From Verrucomicrobiota bacterium (GTDB lineage Bacteria > Verrucomicrobiota > Verrucomicrobiia > Opitutales > Opitutaceae), in NCBI GenBank assembly GCA_028293545.1, contig JAQGOP010000038.1, forward strand, positions 58,512 to 122,511: DNA of 64,000 nucleotides, written 5' to 3'. The notes beneath the pieces are model-generated. The model saw only the letters and a list, made by a program, of their open reading frames with translations. It was not told the DNA's origin and made no database searches. Positions 34,550 through 42,106 of this stretch are shown here, piece after piece. Position numbers and translations under genes: made by a program. Numbering within the stretch: position 1 is the first letter of the stretch; each line of letters opens with the position of its first letter.

Positions 34550-35239
34550 ATGAAACCGTGGCGCGTGATCGGCTTCGATGCCGACGATACCCTGTGGCAC
34601 AACGAAACCATTTTTGAAAATGTCCACGAACGCTACCGCGCGCTCCTCTCCAGCTATCACGGCGCCGCCATCGTCGATCGCACGCTTTTCGCCACCGAAA
34701 TCCGCAACCTCGAGCTCTACGGTTACGGCGTAAAGGGCTTCACCCTCTCCGCGATCGAAACCGCCATCGAACTCACCCAGGGAAAGATCGGCGCCGATGA
34801 GATCCGCACGCTGATCGAACTCGGGCGCGAAATGCTCGACCATCCCGTGGTATTGCTCGACGGCGTCGTCGACACGCTGGAATTGCTCGCTCGCTCCCAC
34901 CGCCTGCTGGTCATCACCAAGGGCGACCTTCGCGACCAGGAACGAAAACTGGCGAAATCCGGCCTGGGCGCGCTCTTCCAACACGTCGAAATCCTGTCGG
35001 AAAAAGACCAGGCCTCCTACGCGTCGATTCTGCGCCGGCACGACATCAAGCCCGCGGAATTCCTCATGGTGGGAAATTCGCTGAAGTCCGACATCCTCCC
35101 CGTCCTCGCCCTCGGCGGCGGTGGCGTGCATGTCCCCTACCACCTGACCTGGGGCCACGAGCGCACCACGGAACAGCCCAATGCCCCGGGACGATTCTTT
35201 GAGATCGGAAATCTCCGCGAACTTCCGGGGTTGTTATAA
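34550..35239 (+). CDS. HAD-superfamily hydrolase
   Basis: A 229-residue haloacid dehalogenase-type hydrolase. Motif I is RVIGFDADDTLWHNET (nucleophile Asp10, acid Asp12), motif II lies in RLLVITKGDLRDQE, and motif III/IV is in EFLMVGNSLKSDILPVLALG. The helical cap sits between. It resembles the YjjG/phosphoglycolate-phosphatase-like subgroup; the substrate is probably a small phosphate ester and unknown. The start was set at motif I; upstream in-frame sequence runs into the mobile element. The 234 bp between that element and this gene show nothing recognisable beyond an A/G-rich GGAAACGGAAAC run. Confidence 0.88.
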   Translation: MKPWRVIGFDADDTLWHNETIFENVHERYRALLSSYHGAAIVDRTLFATEIRNLELYGYGVKGFTLSAIETAIELTQGKIGADEIRTLIELGREMLDHPVVLLDGVVDTLELLARSHRLLVITKGDLRDQERKLAKSGLGALFQHVEILSEKDQASYASILRRHDIKPAEFLMVGNSLKSDILPVLALGGGGVHVPYHLTWGHERTTEQPNAPGRFFEIGNLRELPGLL

Positions 35240-35246
35240 AGGCGGC

Positions 35247-35341
35247 GAGAAGTTGAAAGGCGCCCGTTGAAACTCGAAGGAGAGCGCGGGGTGGTCGCGG
35301 TGGTCTTTCAACCTTCGTCCTCCAACGCTGCTGAACTTCTC
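35247..35341. repeat. Intergenic inverted repeat, GAGAAGTTGAAAGG type
   Basis: GAGAAGTT (35247-35254) pairs with AACTTCTC (35334-35341), and inner words GTTGAAA, CGAAGG, CTTTCAACCTTCG pair weakly. It fills most of the gap between the HAD gene and the permease. The words are shared with the elements at 12035 and with the inner arms at 20100 and 23981. Confidence 0.55.
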
Positions 35342-35399
35342 ACCAGCGCGTTGCTCATTGTCAGCGCCGCCCCACTCTGCGAAGAAATCTCGCCCGCTC

Positions 35400-36545
35400 G
35401 TGAACCTTATCGACCGCTATATTTTTCGCAGCGTCCTGTTTACCTGCCTCGCGGCGGTCGGCGTGTTCACGTTCATCGTCCTGGTTCCGAATGTGCTGCG
35501 CGACACCTTGGTCTACGTCCTCAGCGGCCAGCTTTCGCTGGTCATGTTCGTGCGGCTGGTGCTCACCCTCACCCCGTATGCCGTCACGCTCGCGCTGCCG
35601 ATGGGTTTGCTCACCGGGATCCTGCTCACGCTCGGCCGGCTCTCCGCCGACAACGAAATCATCGCCATGCGCTCGGTCGGACTAAGCCTCGCGCGCCTGG
35701 GCCGGCCGATCCTCCTGCTCGCCGCGTTGTGCGCAGCGGCGGCGCTCTACTGTAATTTCGAAGCCATGCCTCGCGCCCGCGTCGACTACGAGCGCAAGTT
35801 CGCCGCCGCCGTCGCCGCCAACCCTCTCCGCATCATCGTCCCGAAAACCTTCATCACCCGCTTTTCCAACTGCGTCATCTACGTCAACGAGAAGGAAGGC
35901 TCGGTGATGAAGGACGTCTGGCTCTGGAAACTCGATTCCCAGAAGCGCGTGAGAACCCTGATCCACGCCGAGTCCGGCTACGTCGAATACGACGAGACGG
36001 CGTTCGAGCTCATCGTGACCCTGACCCAGGCCCGGGTGGAAAATCGCGACGAGAAAAGGCCGGAGAGTTTTGTCGAGAGCCCGAACGTCGCGACGTTCGG
36101 CAAGATCGAGGCCGCACGGCTGCCGCTCGACGGTTATTTTGGGCACGGCGGCGTGCGCGTGAAGCAGGAGTGGTTCACCCTGGGCCAGCTCGAAGCCGAG
36201 CGAACGCGCCTGGCGGCGATCACTCCACCGCCGGAACAGGCCAAGCAATTCGGACGCGACCGCATGAAGGTCGAACTCATCTACCAAGATAAGATCAACA
36301 CGGCGCTCGCCGTGTTTTCGTTCGCGCTCATCGGCATTCCGCTCGGGATCAAGGTCTCGCGCCGCGAAACCTCCGCGAACTTCGGCGTGGCCCTGCTGAT
36401 CATCTTCAGCTATTACCTGCTGACGATGGCCGTGAAGGCGCTGGACCGGCATCCCGAGTATCGTCCCGATCTTCTCCTCTGGGTGCCGAACCTGATCCTG
36501 ATTGGATTCGGCGTGTGGCTTTTCCGCCGGATCGAAAAAAAGTAG
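35400..36545 (+). CDS. LptF/LptG-family permease
   Basis: A 381-residue protein of the YjgP/YjgQ family, starting with GTG. It begins LIDRYIFRSVLFTCLAAVGV, has a first group of three helices to about 115, a periplasmic jelly-roll-like domain (about 130-270) and three further helices, ending FGVWLFRRIEKK. With LptB it forms the ABC transporter that lifts LPS from the inner membrane. The GTG at 35400 was chosen because LIDRYIF is the conserved family start. A partner gene is not adjacent. The TAG stop lies in the GTAG head of a REP element. Confidence 0.88.
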   Translation: MNLIDRYIFRSVLFTCLAAVGVFTFIVLVPNVLRDTLVYVLSGQLSLVMFVRLVLTLTPYAVTLALPMGLLTGILLTLGRLSADNEIIAMRSVGLSLARLGRPILLLAALCAAAALYCNFEAMPRARVDYERKFAAAVAANPLRIIVPKTFITRFSNCVIYVNEKEGSVMKDVWLWKLDSQKRVRTLIHAESGYVEYDETAFELIVTLTQARVENRDEKRPESFVESPNVATFGKIEAARLPLDGYFGHGGVRVKQEWFTLGQLEAERTRLAAITPPPEQAKQFGRDRMKVELIYQDKINTALAVFSFALIGIPLGIKVSRRETSANFGVALLIIFSYYLLTMAVKALDRHPEYRPDLLLWVPNLILIGFGVWLFRRIEKK

Positions 36546-36563
36546 CGCAGGCGGCCCGCCTGC
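36542..36563 (+). repeat. Solitary GTAG-headed REP element
   Basis: GTAGCGCAGG followed by the palindrome GCAGGCGGCCCGCCTGC, the same unit as the arms at 20100 and 23981. Its TAG (36543-36545) is the stop codon of the LptF/LptG-type gene. There is no inverted partner nearby. Confidence 0.8.
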
Positions 36564-36590
36564 CTCCGGGATCGATCCATCCAACCGTTT

Positions 36591-36752
36591 TTGAACAGAA
36601 GGCAACGAAGGGAACGAAGAGGCGCAGGTCAGCGGAATCGTTCGTGGCCCTTCACGAAATAGATTTCCAGATTTCTGAATCCGACGCCGTCAATGGCACG
36701 ATTGGTTTCACAAACCAAAACCTCTTCGTTCCCTTCGTTGCCTTCTGTTCAA
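36591..36752. repeat. Perfect 32-bp inverted repeat
   Basis: The left arm (36591-36622) and right arm (36721-36752) are perfect reverse complements over 32 bp, with core GAAGGCAACGAAGGGAACGA. They are separated by 98 bp of unrelated sequence. It lies between two convergent genes and has no coding content. The lack of any mismatch suggests recent insertion or selection on the hairpin. Confidence 0.9.
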
Positions 36753-36824
36753 ATGGATTGGGATTTGTTCGGACCTACTCGCTACTCGTCACCCGCTACC
36801 CGCTACTTCGAAAAGCAGGCGACT

Positions 36825-37721
36825 TCAATGCGTCGCCACGAGGCCTGAGCGTCCTTCAATCGCGCGCATGACTTGGTCGCGAACCGGAATCGCATCCCGG
36901 TTCGCCAGGAGCTCTTTCGCCAAGTCGTCCATCCGGATAAACTCCACGCCGGCGCGCACGCAGGCCGCGAGCAGGTCGCGGAAGAGGTTGCGTCGACCCA
37001 TCCCTTCGATTTCCGCGTGCAGCGTGAAGACATTGGCCTGATCGGCGCGGAGCAGGGACATGAAATGGGGCACGATCCGGTCGTCCGGATATTCCGGGCG
37101 ACCCATCAGCTCGTCGAACGTCGGCAGCGTGCTCGGGATTTCCAGCGTCTTGAACGCCGTGCCGTCAACCCGCGGGAAAAACGCCGGGCCCCCGCGCGTG
37201 TCGCTCGCATAGAGGAGTTCCGCTTCGTCGTAAGCCTGCCGACTCCGCGCATTGCTCTGCCAGCCCGCCGCCCCGGCCGTTTTCGCCTCGTGCCCGAAAA
37301 TGCGGAGAAACTCGGCGCGCGCGGCGACGAACTCCGTCCGCACGGCCTCGAGCGACATTTTATGCACGTGGTCCTGCCAGCGATAATGGTTGTAGCAGTG
37401 GATCCCGACTTCGAAACCGGCGTCGCGCACCATGCGCATCACCCCGGCGTTGCGCCGCCCGATATGCGGCGCCGGCAGCAGCGTGCCGTTCAGCAGCGTG
37501 CGCAGCCCGTAAATCTGCACGACGCTCGTGCGGCTCACCTTCTGGAAAAACCCCGGGCGGAACACGCGCGTGATCGCCCGCCCCGTCTGGTCGGGCCCGA
37601 GCGAAAACAGGAAACACGCCGGCGCCCCCACGTCCTGGCAATCGGCCACCAGGTTCGGCACGCCGATCCGCGTGCCGCGGTCGGTGTCGACGTCAACTTT
37701 GAGCGCGAGGCGGGGAGTCAC
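36825..37721 (-). CDS. arnD: ArnD-type deformylase (polysaccharide deacetylase family)
   Basis: A 298-residue NodB-fold deacetylase starting with GTG. It begins RLALKVDVDTDRGTRIGVPN, the ArnD pattern with metal-binding aspartates, and contains GFEVGIHCYNHYRWQDHVH with the metal His ligands. ArnD removes the formyl group from undecaprenyl phosphate-L-Ara4FN before transfer to lipid A. E. coli ArnD has nearly the same length (296). It is the last gene of the operon, 48 bp after the dehydrogenase gene. Confidence 0.9.
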   Translation of the reverse strand: MTPRLALKVDVDTDRGTRIGVPNLVADCQDVGAPACFLFSLGPDQTGRAITRVFRPGFFQKVSRTSVVQIYGLRTLLNGTLLPAPHIGRRNAGVMRMVRDAGFEVGIHCYNHYRWQDHVHKMSLEAVRTEFVAARAEFLRIFGHEAKTAGAAGWQSNARSRQAYDEAELLYASDTRGGPAFFPRVDGTAFKTLEIPSTLPTFDELMGRPEYPDDRIVPHFMSLLRADQANVFTLHAEIEGMGRRNLFRDLLAACVRAGVEFIRMDDLAKELLANRDAIPVRDQVMRAIEGRSGLVATH

Positions 37722-37769
37722 GACAATGAATTAGGAAGCGAAGGAGCTCCGCCGCGCGGCGCGGCCTTC

Positions 37770-38807
37770 TCACTCCAGCTGATAATCCTTGTGCGCGAGA
37801 TGGTAATCCAAGGTCAGCTTGATCGCGCGCTTGAGATTCACCTTCGGGCTCCAGCCCAGCTGCTTCTTCGCGTTCGCGATCGACGGCACGCGTTTCTGGA
37901 TGTCCTGGTAATATTTCCCGAAATATTTCCCCGACGGCACCACCACGACCTTGGCCTTCGCGGCGTGCTCGCGGTAGTCCGGGTATTCCTTGAATGCCGC
38001 GATGATCAGCTTCGCGAGCTCGGCCACGCTCACGTCGTTGCGCGGATTGCCGATGTTGAAAATCTGGCGCGACGCGCAGCCGTCCTTGTTCTCGATGATG
38101 CGCAGCAGCGCGTCCACGCCATCGTCGATGAAGGTGAACGACCGGCTCTGCTTGCCGCCGTCGACGAGCTGGAGCGGTTTCTTGAAAATGACGTTGGAGA
38201 TGAACTGGGTGAAAAGGCGCGAGCTGCCTTCCTTCGGCTCCATGACATCGTCGAGCTTCGGCCCAATCCAGTTGAAGGGGCGGAAGAGCGTGTAATCGAC
38301 GTTGTCGCGCACGCCGTAGGCATAGATCACGCGATCAAGGAGCTGCTTCGAGCACGCGTAGATCCAGCGCTGGCGCTCGATCGGGCCGTACACCAGCGAC
38401 GTCGTCGCCTCGTCGAGTTTGGCGTCGCTGCTCATGCCGTAGACTTCCGACGTCGACGGAAAAATGATGCGCTTCTTGTACTTCGCGCACTGGCGCACGA
38501 CCGCGAGGTTGGCCTCGAAATCCAGCTCGAACACCCGCAGCGGGTCCTTGACGTACTGGATCGGGTTCGCGATCGCGACGAGCGGGATGATCGCATCGCA
38601 CTTCTTGACGTGATATTCGATGTACTCGCGGTTGATCGTGATGTCGCCCTCGACGAATTTGAAACGCGGGTCGCCGAGGCTGTCCTCGAGCTTATGGCTG
38701 CCGATATCCATGCCATACACTTCCCAGTCCTTCTGCTTGAGGATGGCGCGCGTCAGGGAGCTGCCGATGAAACCGTTCGCTCCGAGGATGAGGACTTTAA
38801 GAGGCAT
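37770..38807 (-). CDS. arnA: ArnA dehydrogenase half (UDP-GlcA oxidative decarboxylase)
   Basis: A 345-residue extended SDR enzyme matching the C-terminal half of ArnA. It has the NAD motif LILGANGFIGSSL, PSTSEVYGM (the Ser-Glu pair used in decarboxylation), YACSKQLLDRVIYAYG (Tyr-x-x-x-Lys) and FRPFNWIGPKLDDV. It oxidises and decarboxylates UDP-glucuronic acid to the UDP-4-keto-pentose. In E. coli this is fused to the formyltransferase; here that activity is encoded by the separate gene upstream. The gap of 166 bp between the halves contains hairpin repeats but no gene. Confidence 0.9.
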   Translation of the reverse strand: MPLKVLILGANGFIGSSLTRAILKQKDWEVYGMDIGSHKLEDSLGDPRFKFVEGDITINREYIEYHVKKCDAIIPLVAIANPIQYVKDPLRVFELDFEANLAVVRQCAKYKKRIIFPSTSEVYGMSSDAKLDEATTSLVYGPIERQRWIYACSKQLLDRVIYAYGVRDNVDYTLFRPFNWIGPKLDDVMEPKEGSSRLFTQFISNVIFKKPLQLVDGGKQSRSFTFIDDGVDALLRIIENKDGCASRQIFNIGNPRNDVSVAELAKLIIAAFKEYPDYREHAAKAKVVVVPSGKYFGKYYQDIQKRVPSIANAKKQLGWSPKVNLKRAIKLTLDYHLAHKDYQLE

Positions 38808-38948
38808 GATGAAACGGGATTAACCACGAAAATTTGGAAATGACACGACAGAAGATGCGATGGAACGCCGTTGCCGAAGCGCTGTTTACCCTTGGGGCAG
38901 TCGAACGGAAGCGAGTCGCCCCGCACTTAAACGTAAACGGGGCCAAAC

Positions 38949-38974
38949 GCCGCGTTGGGATAATGCGCTCCACC
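38949..38974. repeat. Solitary arm of the GTGGAGCG-type inverted repeat
   Basis: GCCGCGTTGGGATAATGCGC followed by TCCACC resembles the arm ACAACGCGCTCCACCC of the element at 22241-22342. Just before it, GCCCCG and CGGGGC (38918-38943) form a separate 6-bp stem. This sits in the gap between the two arnA half-genes and reaches the end of the formyltransferase gene. Confidence 0.4.
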
Positions 38975-39879
38975 TATAGCACCTGCCCCACCTGCAATGC
39001 CGGCGGCGACGCGTTGCGCCATTCGGTCTTCGTCAGCTCCACGGCGCCATCGCCCGTTGCCACCACCAGCGGCATGATCGACAAAATTTCTCCCGGCTGG
39101 CCGCGCTTCCCCTGCGTTGCCGGCGATTCCAACTCCAGCCACCAGACCATCAACCGCGCCGCGCCCACGTCGGCGAACGCTCCCGGGTAGGGATCCGTCA
39201 CCGCGCGGACGAGATTGAAAATCTGCCGCGAGGTCTGCGTCCAATTGATGCGTCCATCCTCCGGCTTTCGCCCGCCGAAATAGGTCACTTTCGATTCATC
39301 CTGCGCCGTTTCCACGACGGTGCCGGTCAGCAGCGCATCGATCTGCCGCGCGAGGACACGACGCGCGCACGGCAGGACTTTGCGGAAGGCCTGCTCGGCC
39401 GTGTCGCGCGGGTCGATGTCGACGCCTTCCTGATCGACCATCGCACCGGCGTCGGCGCTTTTCACCATGCGGTGCAAAGTCATCCCGATCCGCGATTCAC
39501 CGTGCAGCACCGCCCAGTTGATCGGGGCGCGCCCCCGATAGGCGGGCAACAGCGAGCCATGCATGTTCCACGCGCCGAGGCGCGGCAGGCCCAGGATCTT
39601 CGTCCCGATCATGTGGCGGTAGTAAACCGACAGGATCAGATCGGGCGCGAGGGCCGCGATACGCTCGCGCCACTCGGGTGTGTTCACGCTCTCCGGCGTG
39701 AAGACGGGGATATTCTTTTCCCGCGCTGCGACCGCCGGCGTCTTGAACCAGATTTTCTCGTTCGGGTTGTCCTCGTGCGTGATGAGCGCGACGACGTTGT
39801 CGCCCCGTTCCAGCAGCAGCGAGAGGCACTCGTAACCGACCTGGCTGTAGCCAAAAAAAAGAATGCGCGGCTTGGCCAT
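38974..39879 (-). CDS. ArnA formyltransferase half (UDP-L-Ara4N N-formyltransferase)
   Basis: A 301-residue formyltransferase like the N-terminal half of ArnA. It begins PRILFFGYSQVGYECLSLLL and has the catalytic block WNMHGSLLPAYRGRAPINWA (Asn and His) with Asp in SADAGAMVDQEGV. It transfers a formyl group from N10-formyl-tetrahydrofolate to UDP-L-Ara4N. With the 345-residue dehydrogenase it adds up to 646 residues, close to the 660 of bifunctional ArnA, so nothing is missing. The order in the message is formyltransferase first, the same order as the domains in the fusion. Confidence 0.9.
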   Translation of the reverse strand: MAKPRILFFGYSQVGYECLSLLLERGDNVVALITHEDNPNEKIWFKTPAVAAREKNIPVFTPESVNTPEWRERIAALAPDLILSVYYRHMIGTKILGLPRLGAWNMHGSLLPAYRGRAPINWAVLHGESRIGMTLHRMVKSADAGAMVDQEGVDIDPRDTAEQAFRKVLPCARRVLARQIDALLTGTVVETAQDESKVTYFGGRKPEDGRINWTQTSRQIFNLVRAVTDPYPGAFADVGAARLMVWWLELESPATQGKRGQPGEILSIMPLVVATGDGAVELTKTEWRNASPPALQVGQVL

Positions 39880-39970
39880 GGGAACCTCAGCTACCGTCAA
39901 AACCCAACGTGCCGCCCGAATCGGGATTCGTGTCCATTCGTGTCCGTTCGCGCTTAAAAACTCCGGGTTC

Positions 39971-40915
39971 CTAGTCCTTCGTCTCCAGCATTTCCTTCAC
40001 GAAATACCGCTGGCGCGCGCGCACGACCTGGTAGGTGCGGCCGACGTATTCGCCGATCAGGCCGATGCCGACCATCGCCACGCTGAGCAGGAAGAACACG
40101 ATGCCGAAGAGTGTGAAGACGCCGTTGGTGTTGTCGTTGAGGAAGAGGCGCATGTAGGCAAGAACCAGCACGAGCAGCAGGCTGCCCGCGGCGCAGAAGC
40201 CGGCAAACATCGTGAAATACTGCAGCGGCGCGAGGGAGAAGCCGGTGATGAGGTCGAAGTTCAGCCGGATCAGCGCGTAAAACGAATAGTTCGAGACGCC
40301 CGCATGCCGCTCCTCGTGCTTCACGCCGACCTCGGCGGGGTTGCTCGCAAAGCTGTAGGCCAGCGCGGGGATGAAGGTGTTGATCGCCCCGCTGCGCACG
40401 ATCGCGTCGATCACCTGGCGCGAATACGCGCGCAACATGCAGCCCTGATCCGTCATCTCGATGCTCGTCGTTTTCTCGCGGACGAAGTTGATGATCCGGG
40501 AGGCGTACTTCCGAAAAAATGAATCCTGCCGGTTCAATCGGTAGCCGCCGACGTAATCGTGCCCGGCATCCATTTTCTCCAGCAGCTTCGGGATTTCCTC
40601 CGGCGGGTTCTGCAGGTCCGCATCCAGCGTGATGATCATCTCGCCGCGCACGCGTTCGAATGCCGCCATGATGGCCATGTGCTGGCCGTAGTTGGCGTTG
40701 AAATCGATCACGCGCGTCACATCGGGCCGCGCCGCAAACTGCGCCTTCAGCCGTTCAATCGAGCGGTCGTGCGAACCATCGTTCGTGAACAGGATTTCGT
40801 ACTTCCGGCCCAAGCCGTCGAGCACCGGGTAAAGCCGCGCGAACAACGTCGGGAGGTTCAGCTCCTCGTTGTAGACGGGAATCACCACCGAGAGGGCAAC
40901 CGGGGAGGCACTCAT
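39971..40915 (-). CDS. arnC: ArnC undecaprenyl-phosphate Ara4FN transferase
   Basis: A 314-residue GT2 glycosyltransferase with LSVVIPVYNEELNLPTLFAR, the metal-binding IITLDADLQNPPEEIPKLL, the QxxRW-like region near GCMLRAYSR, and two C-terminal transmembrane helices (about 225-295). It transfers L-Ara4FN to undecaprenyl phosphate at the inner membrane. E. coli ArnC is 322 residues. The ATG overlaps the arnB stop by 4 bp (ATGA), so the two are coupled. After the stop, the decamer ATTCGTGTCC occurs twice in tandem (39925-39944). Confidence 0.92.
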   Translation of the reverse strand: MSASPVALSVVIPVYNEELNLPTLFARLYPVLDGLGRKYEILFTNDGSHDRSIERLKAQFAARPDVTRVIDFNANYGQHMAIMAAFERVRGEMIITLDADLQNPPEEIPKLLEKMDAGHDYVGGYRLNRQDSFFRKYASRIINFVREKTTSIEMTDQGCMLRAYSRQVIDAIVRSGAINTFIPALAYSFASNPAEVGVKHEERHAGVSNYSFYALIRLNFDLITGFSLAPLQYFTMFAGFCAAGSLLLVLVLAYMRLFLNDNTNGVFTLFGIVFFLLSVAMVGIGLIGEYVGRTYQVVRARQRYFVKEMLETKD

Positions 40916-42105
40916 GATTTCTGATGCGCTTTCAAGATTGTGGCCAGGGCTTCCACCACGCGCACGACATCCGCCCGTGTCATCGCGGGGAACAGCGGGA
41001 TCGTCAGCGTGTTTCGGCCGGTGTATTCCGCGTGCGGAAAATCCCCGTCCTTCCAACCCAGCCGCCGATAGAGCGCGAACAGGTGAATCGCCGGGTAATG
41101 GATGCCGGTCGCAATTCCCGCCGCATGCATCTCCGCCATCACCTCGGCGCGCTTGATGGTCAATTTCTCCTCGGGCAGCACGACCTGGAACATATGCCAG
41201 TTCGCCTGCGCAAAATCCGCCACCGGGAGCTTCAGGCCCAGCGCCCGCAGCGCCGGGGTGTCGAATAATTCGAAGTACATCCGCGCCAGCTCACGCCGTT
41301 TCGCATTGAACTCCTCCAGATGCGGCAACTGGCCCAGGCCGACGCGCGCCGCGACATCCGTGAGATTGAATTTCCCGCCGACCAGTTCGACTTCCATGCC
41401 ATCGAACCCGGTGCGCACCACCCCTTGCAGGCGATACTGCTCCGCCAGCTTGGCCTCGCGCTCGTTGTTCATCACCAGCGCGCCGCCTTCGATGCTGGTG
41501 ACATTCTTGTTCGGGTGAAAACTGAACGAAACAAAATCCCCGATGGAACCGATCCGCTGCCCTTTCCAATAACTGCCAAACGACTGGGCCGCGTCCTCCA
41601 CCACGCGCAAATTGTGCTTCCGCGCGATCGCATACAGCCGGTCGCGATCCACGGGCAGGCCGCCGAGATCGACCGGGATGATCGCCCGCGTCGCCGGGGT
41701 GATCGCCGCCTCGACCCGGTCGAGATCGATGTTCCGCGTGATCGGATCGATGTCGACGAACACCGGTTTCGCGCCGACTTCGAGCACCACGTTGCTGGTC
41801 GCGACCCACGACAGCGGAGTGGTGATCACCTCATGGCCCGGGCCCACGCCGGCAATCCGCAGCGCGATTTCCATCGTGCACGTGCCGGAGTTGAAAACCC
41901 GTACCGGGCGGCCGCCGCAGAATTCCGACAGCTTGGCTTCAAAGGCCCGCGCCTGCGGACCGGTCGTCAGCTGGCCCGAACGCAGCACCTCTGCGACGCC
42001 CGCAATTGTTTCCTCGTCCACCGTCGGACGCGTGAAAGGCAGGAACGGCAGCGCGGGTTTGGCGCTGGCGGCGGACGAAGGAGCGGGGGTGACAGTGGCG
42101 GACAT
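40912..42105 (-). CDS. arnB: ArnB UDP-Ara4O aminotransferase
   Basis: A 397-residue DegT/DnrJ/EryC1-family PLP enzyme. The PLP lysine is in VSFSFHPNKNVTSIEGGALV. It begins, after a short Pro/Ala-rich lead, with LPFLPFTRPTVDEETIAGV, and has FNSGTCTMEIALRIAGVGPG. It converts the 4-keto sugar nucleotide to UDP-L-Ara4N using glutamate. The assignment to ArnB rather than another sugar aminotransferase rests on the operon. arnT ends 1 bp upstream of its ATG. Confidence 0.9.
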   Translation of the reverse strand: MSATVTPAPSSAASAKPALPFLPFTRPTVDEETIAGVAEVLRSGQLTTGPQARAFEAKLSEFCGGRPVRVFNSGTCTMEIALRIAGVGPGHEVITTPLSWVATSNVVLEVGAKPVFVDIDPITRNIDLDRVEAAITPATRAIIPVDLGGLPVDRDRLYAIARKHNLRVVEDAAQSFGSYWKGQRIGSIGDFVSFSFHPNKNVTSIEGGALVMNNEREAKLAEQYRLQGVVRTGFDGMEVELVGGKFNLTDVAARVGLGQLPHLEEFNAKRRELARMYFELFDTPALRALGLKLPVADFAQANWHMFQVVLPEEKLTIKRAEVMAEMHAAGIATGIHYPAIHLFALYRRLGWKDGDFPHAEYTGRNTLTIPLFPAMTRADVVRVVEALATILKAHQKS

Positions 42106-42106
42106 C

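Noticed and set aside
36873..38843. Long plus-strand frame opposite arnD and the arnA dehydrogenase
   Set aside because: His/Arg/Glu-rich shadow frame; two arn genes with all catalytic motifs occupy the minus strand.
37770..39879. Frameshifted single arnA gene
   Set aside because: The two halves have separate, well-placed start codons, are 166 bp apart with a hairpin region between, and each is full length, so they are two genes, not one broken one.
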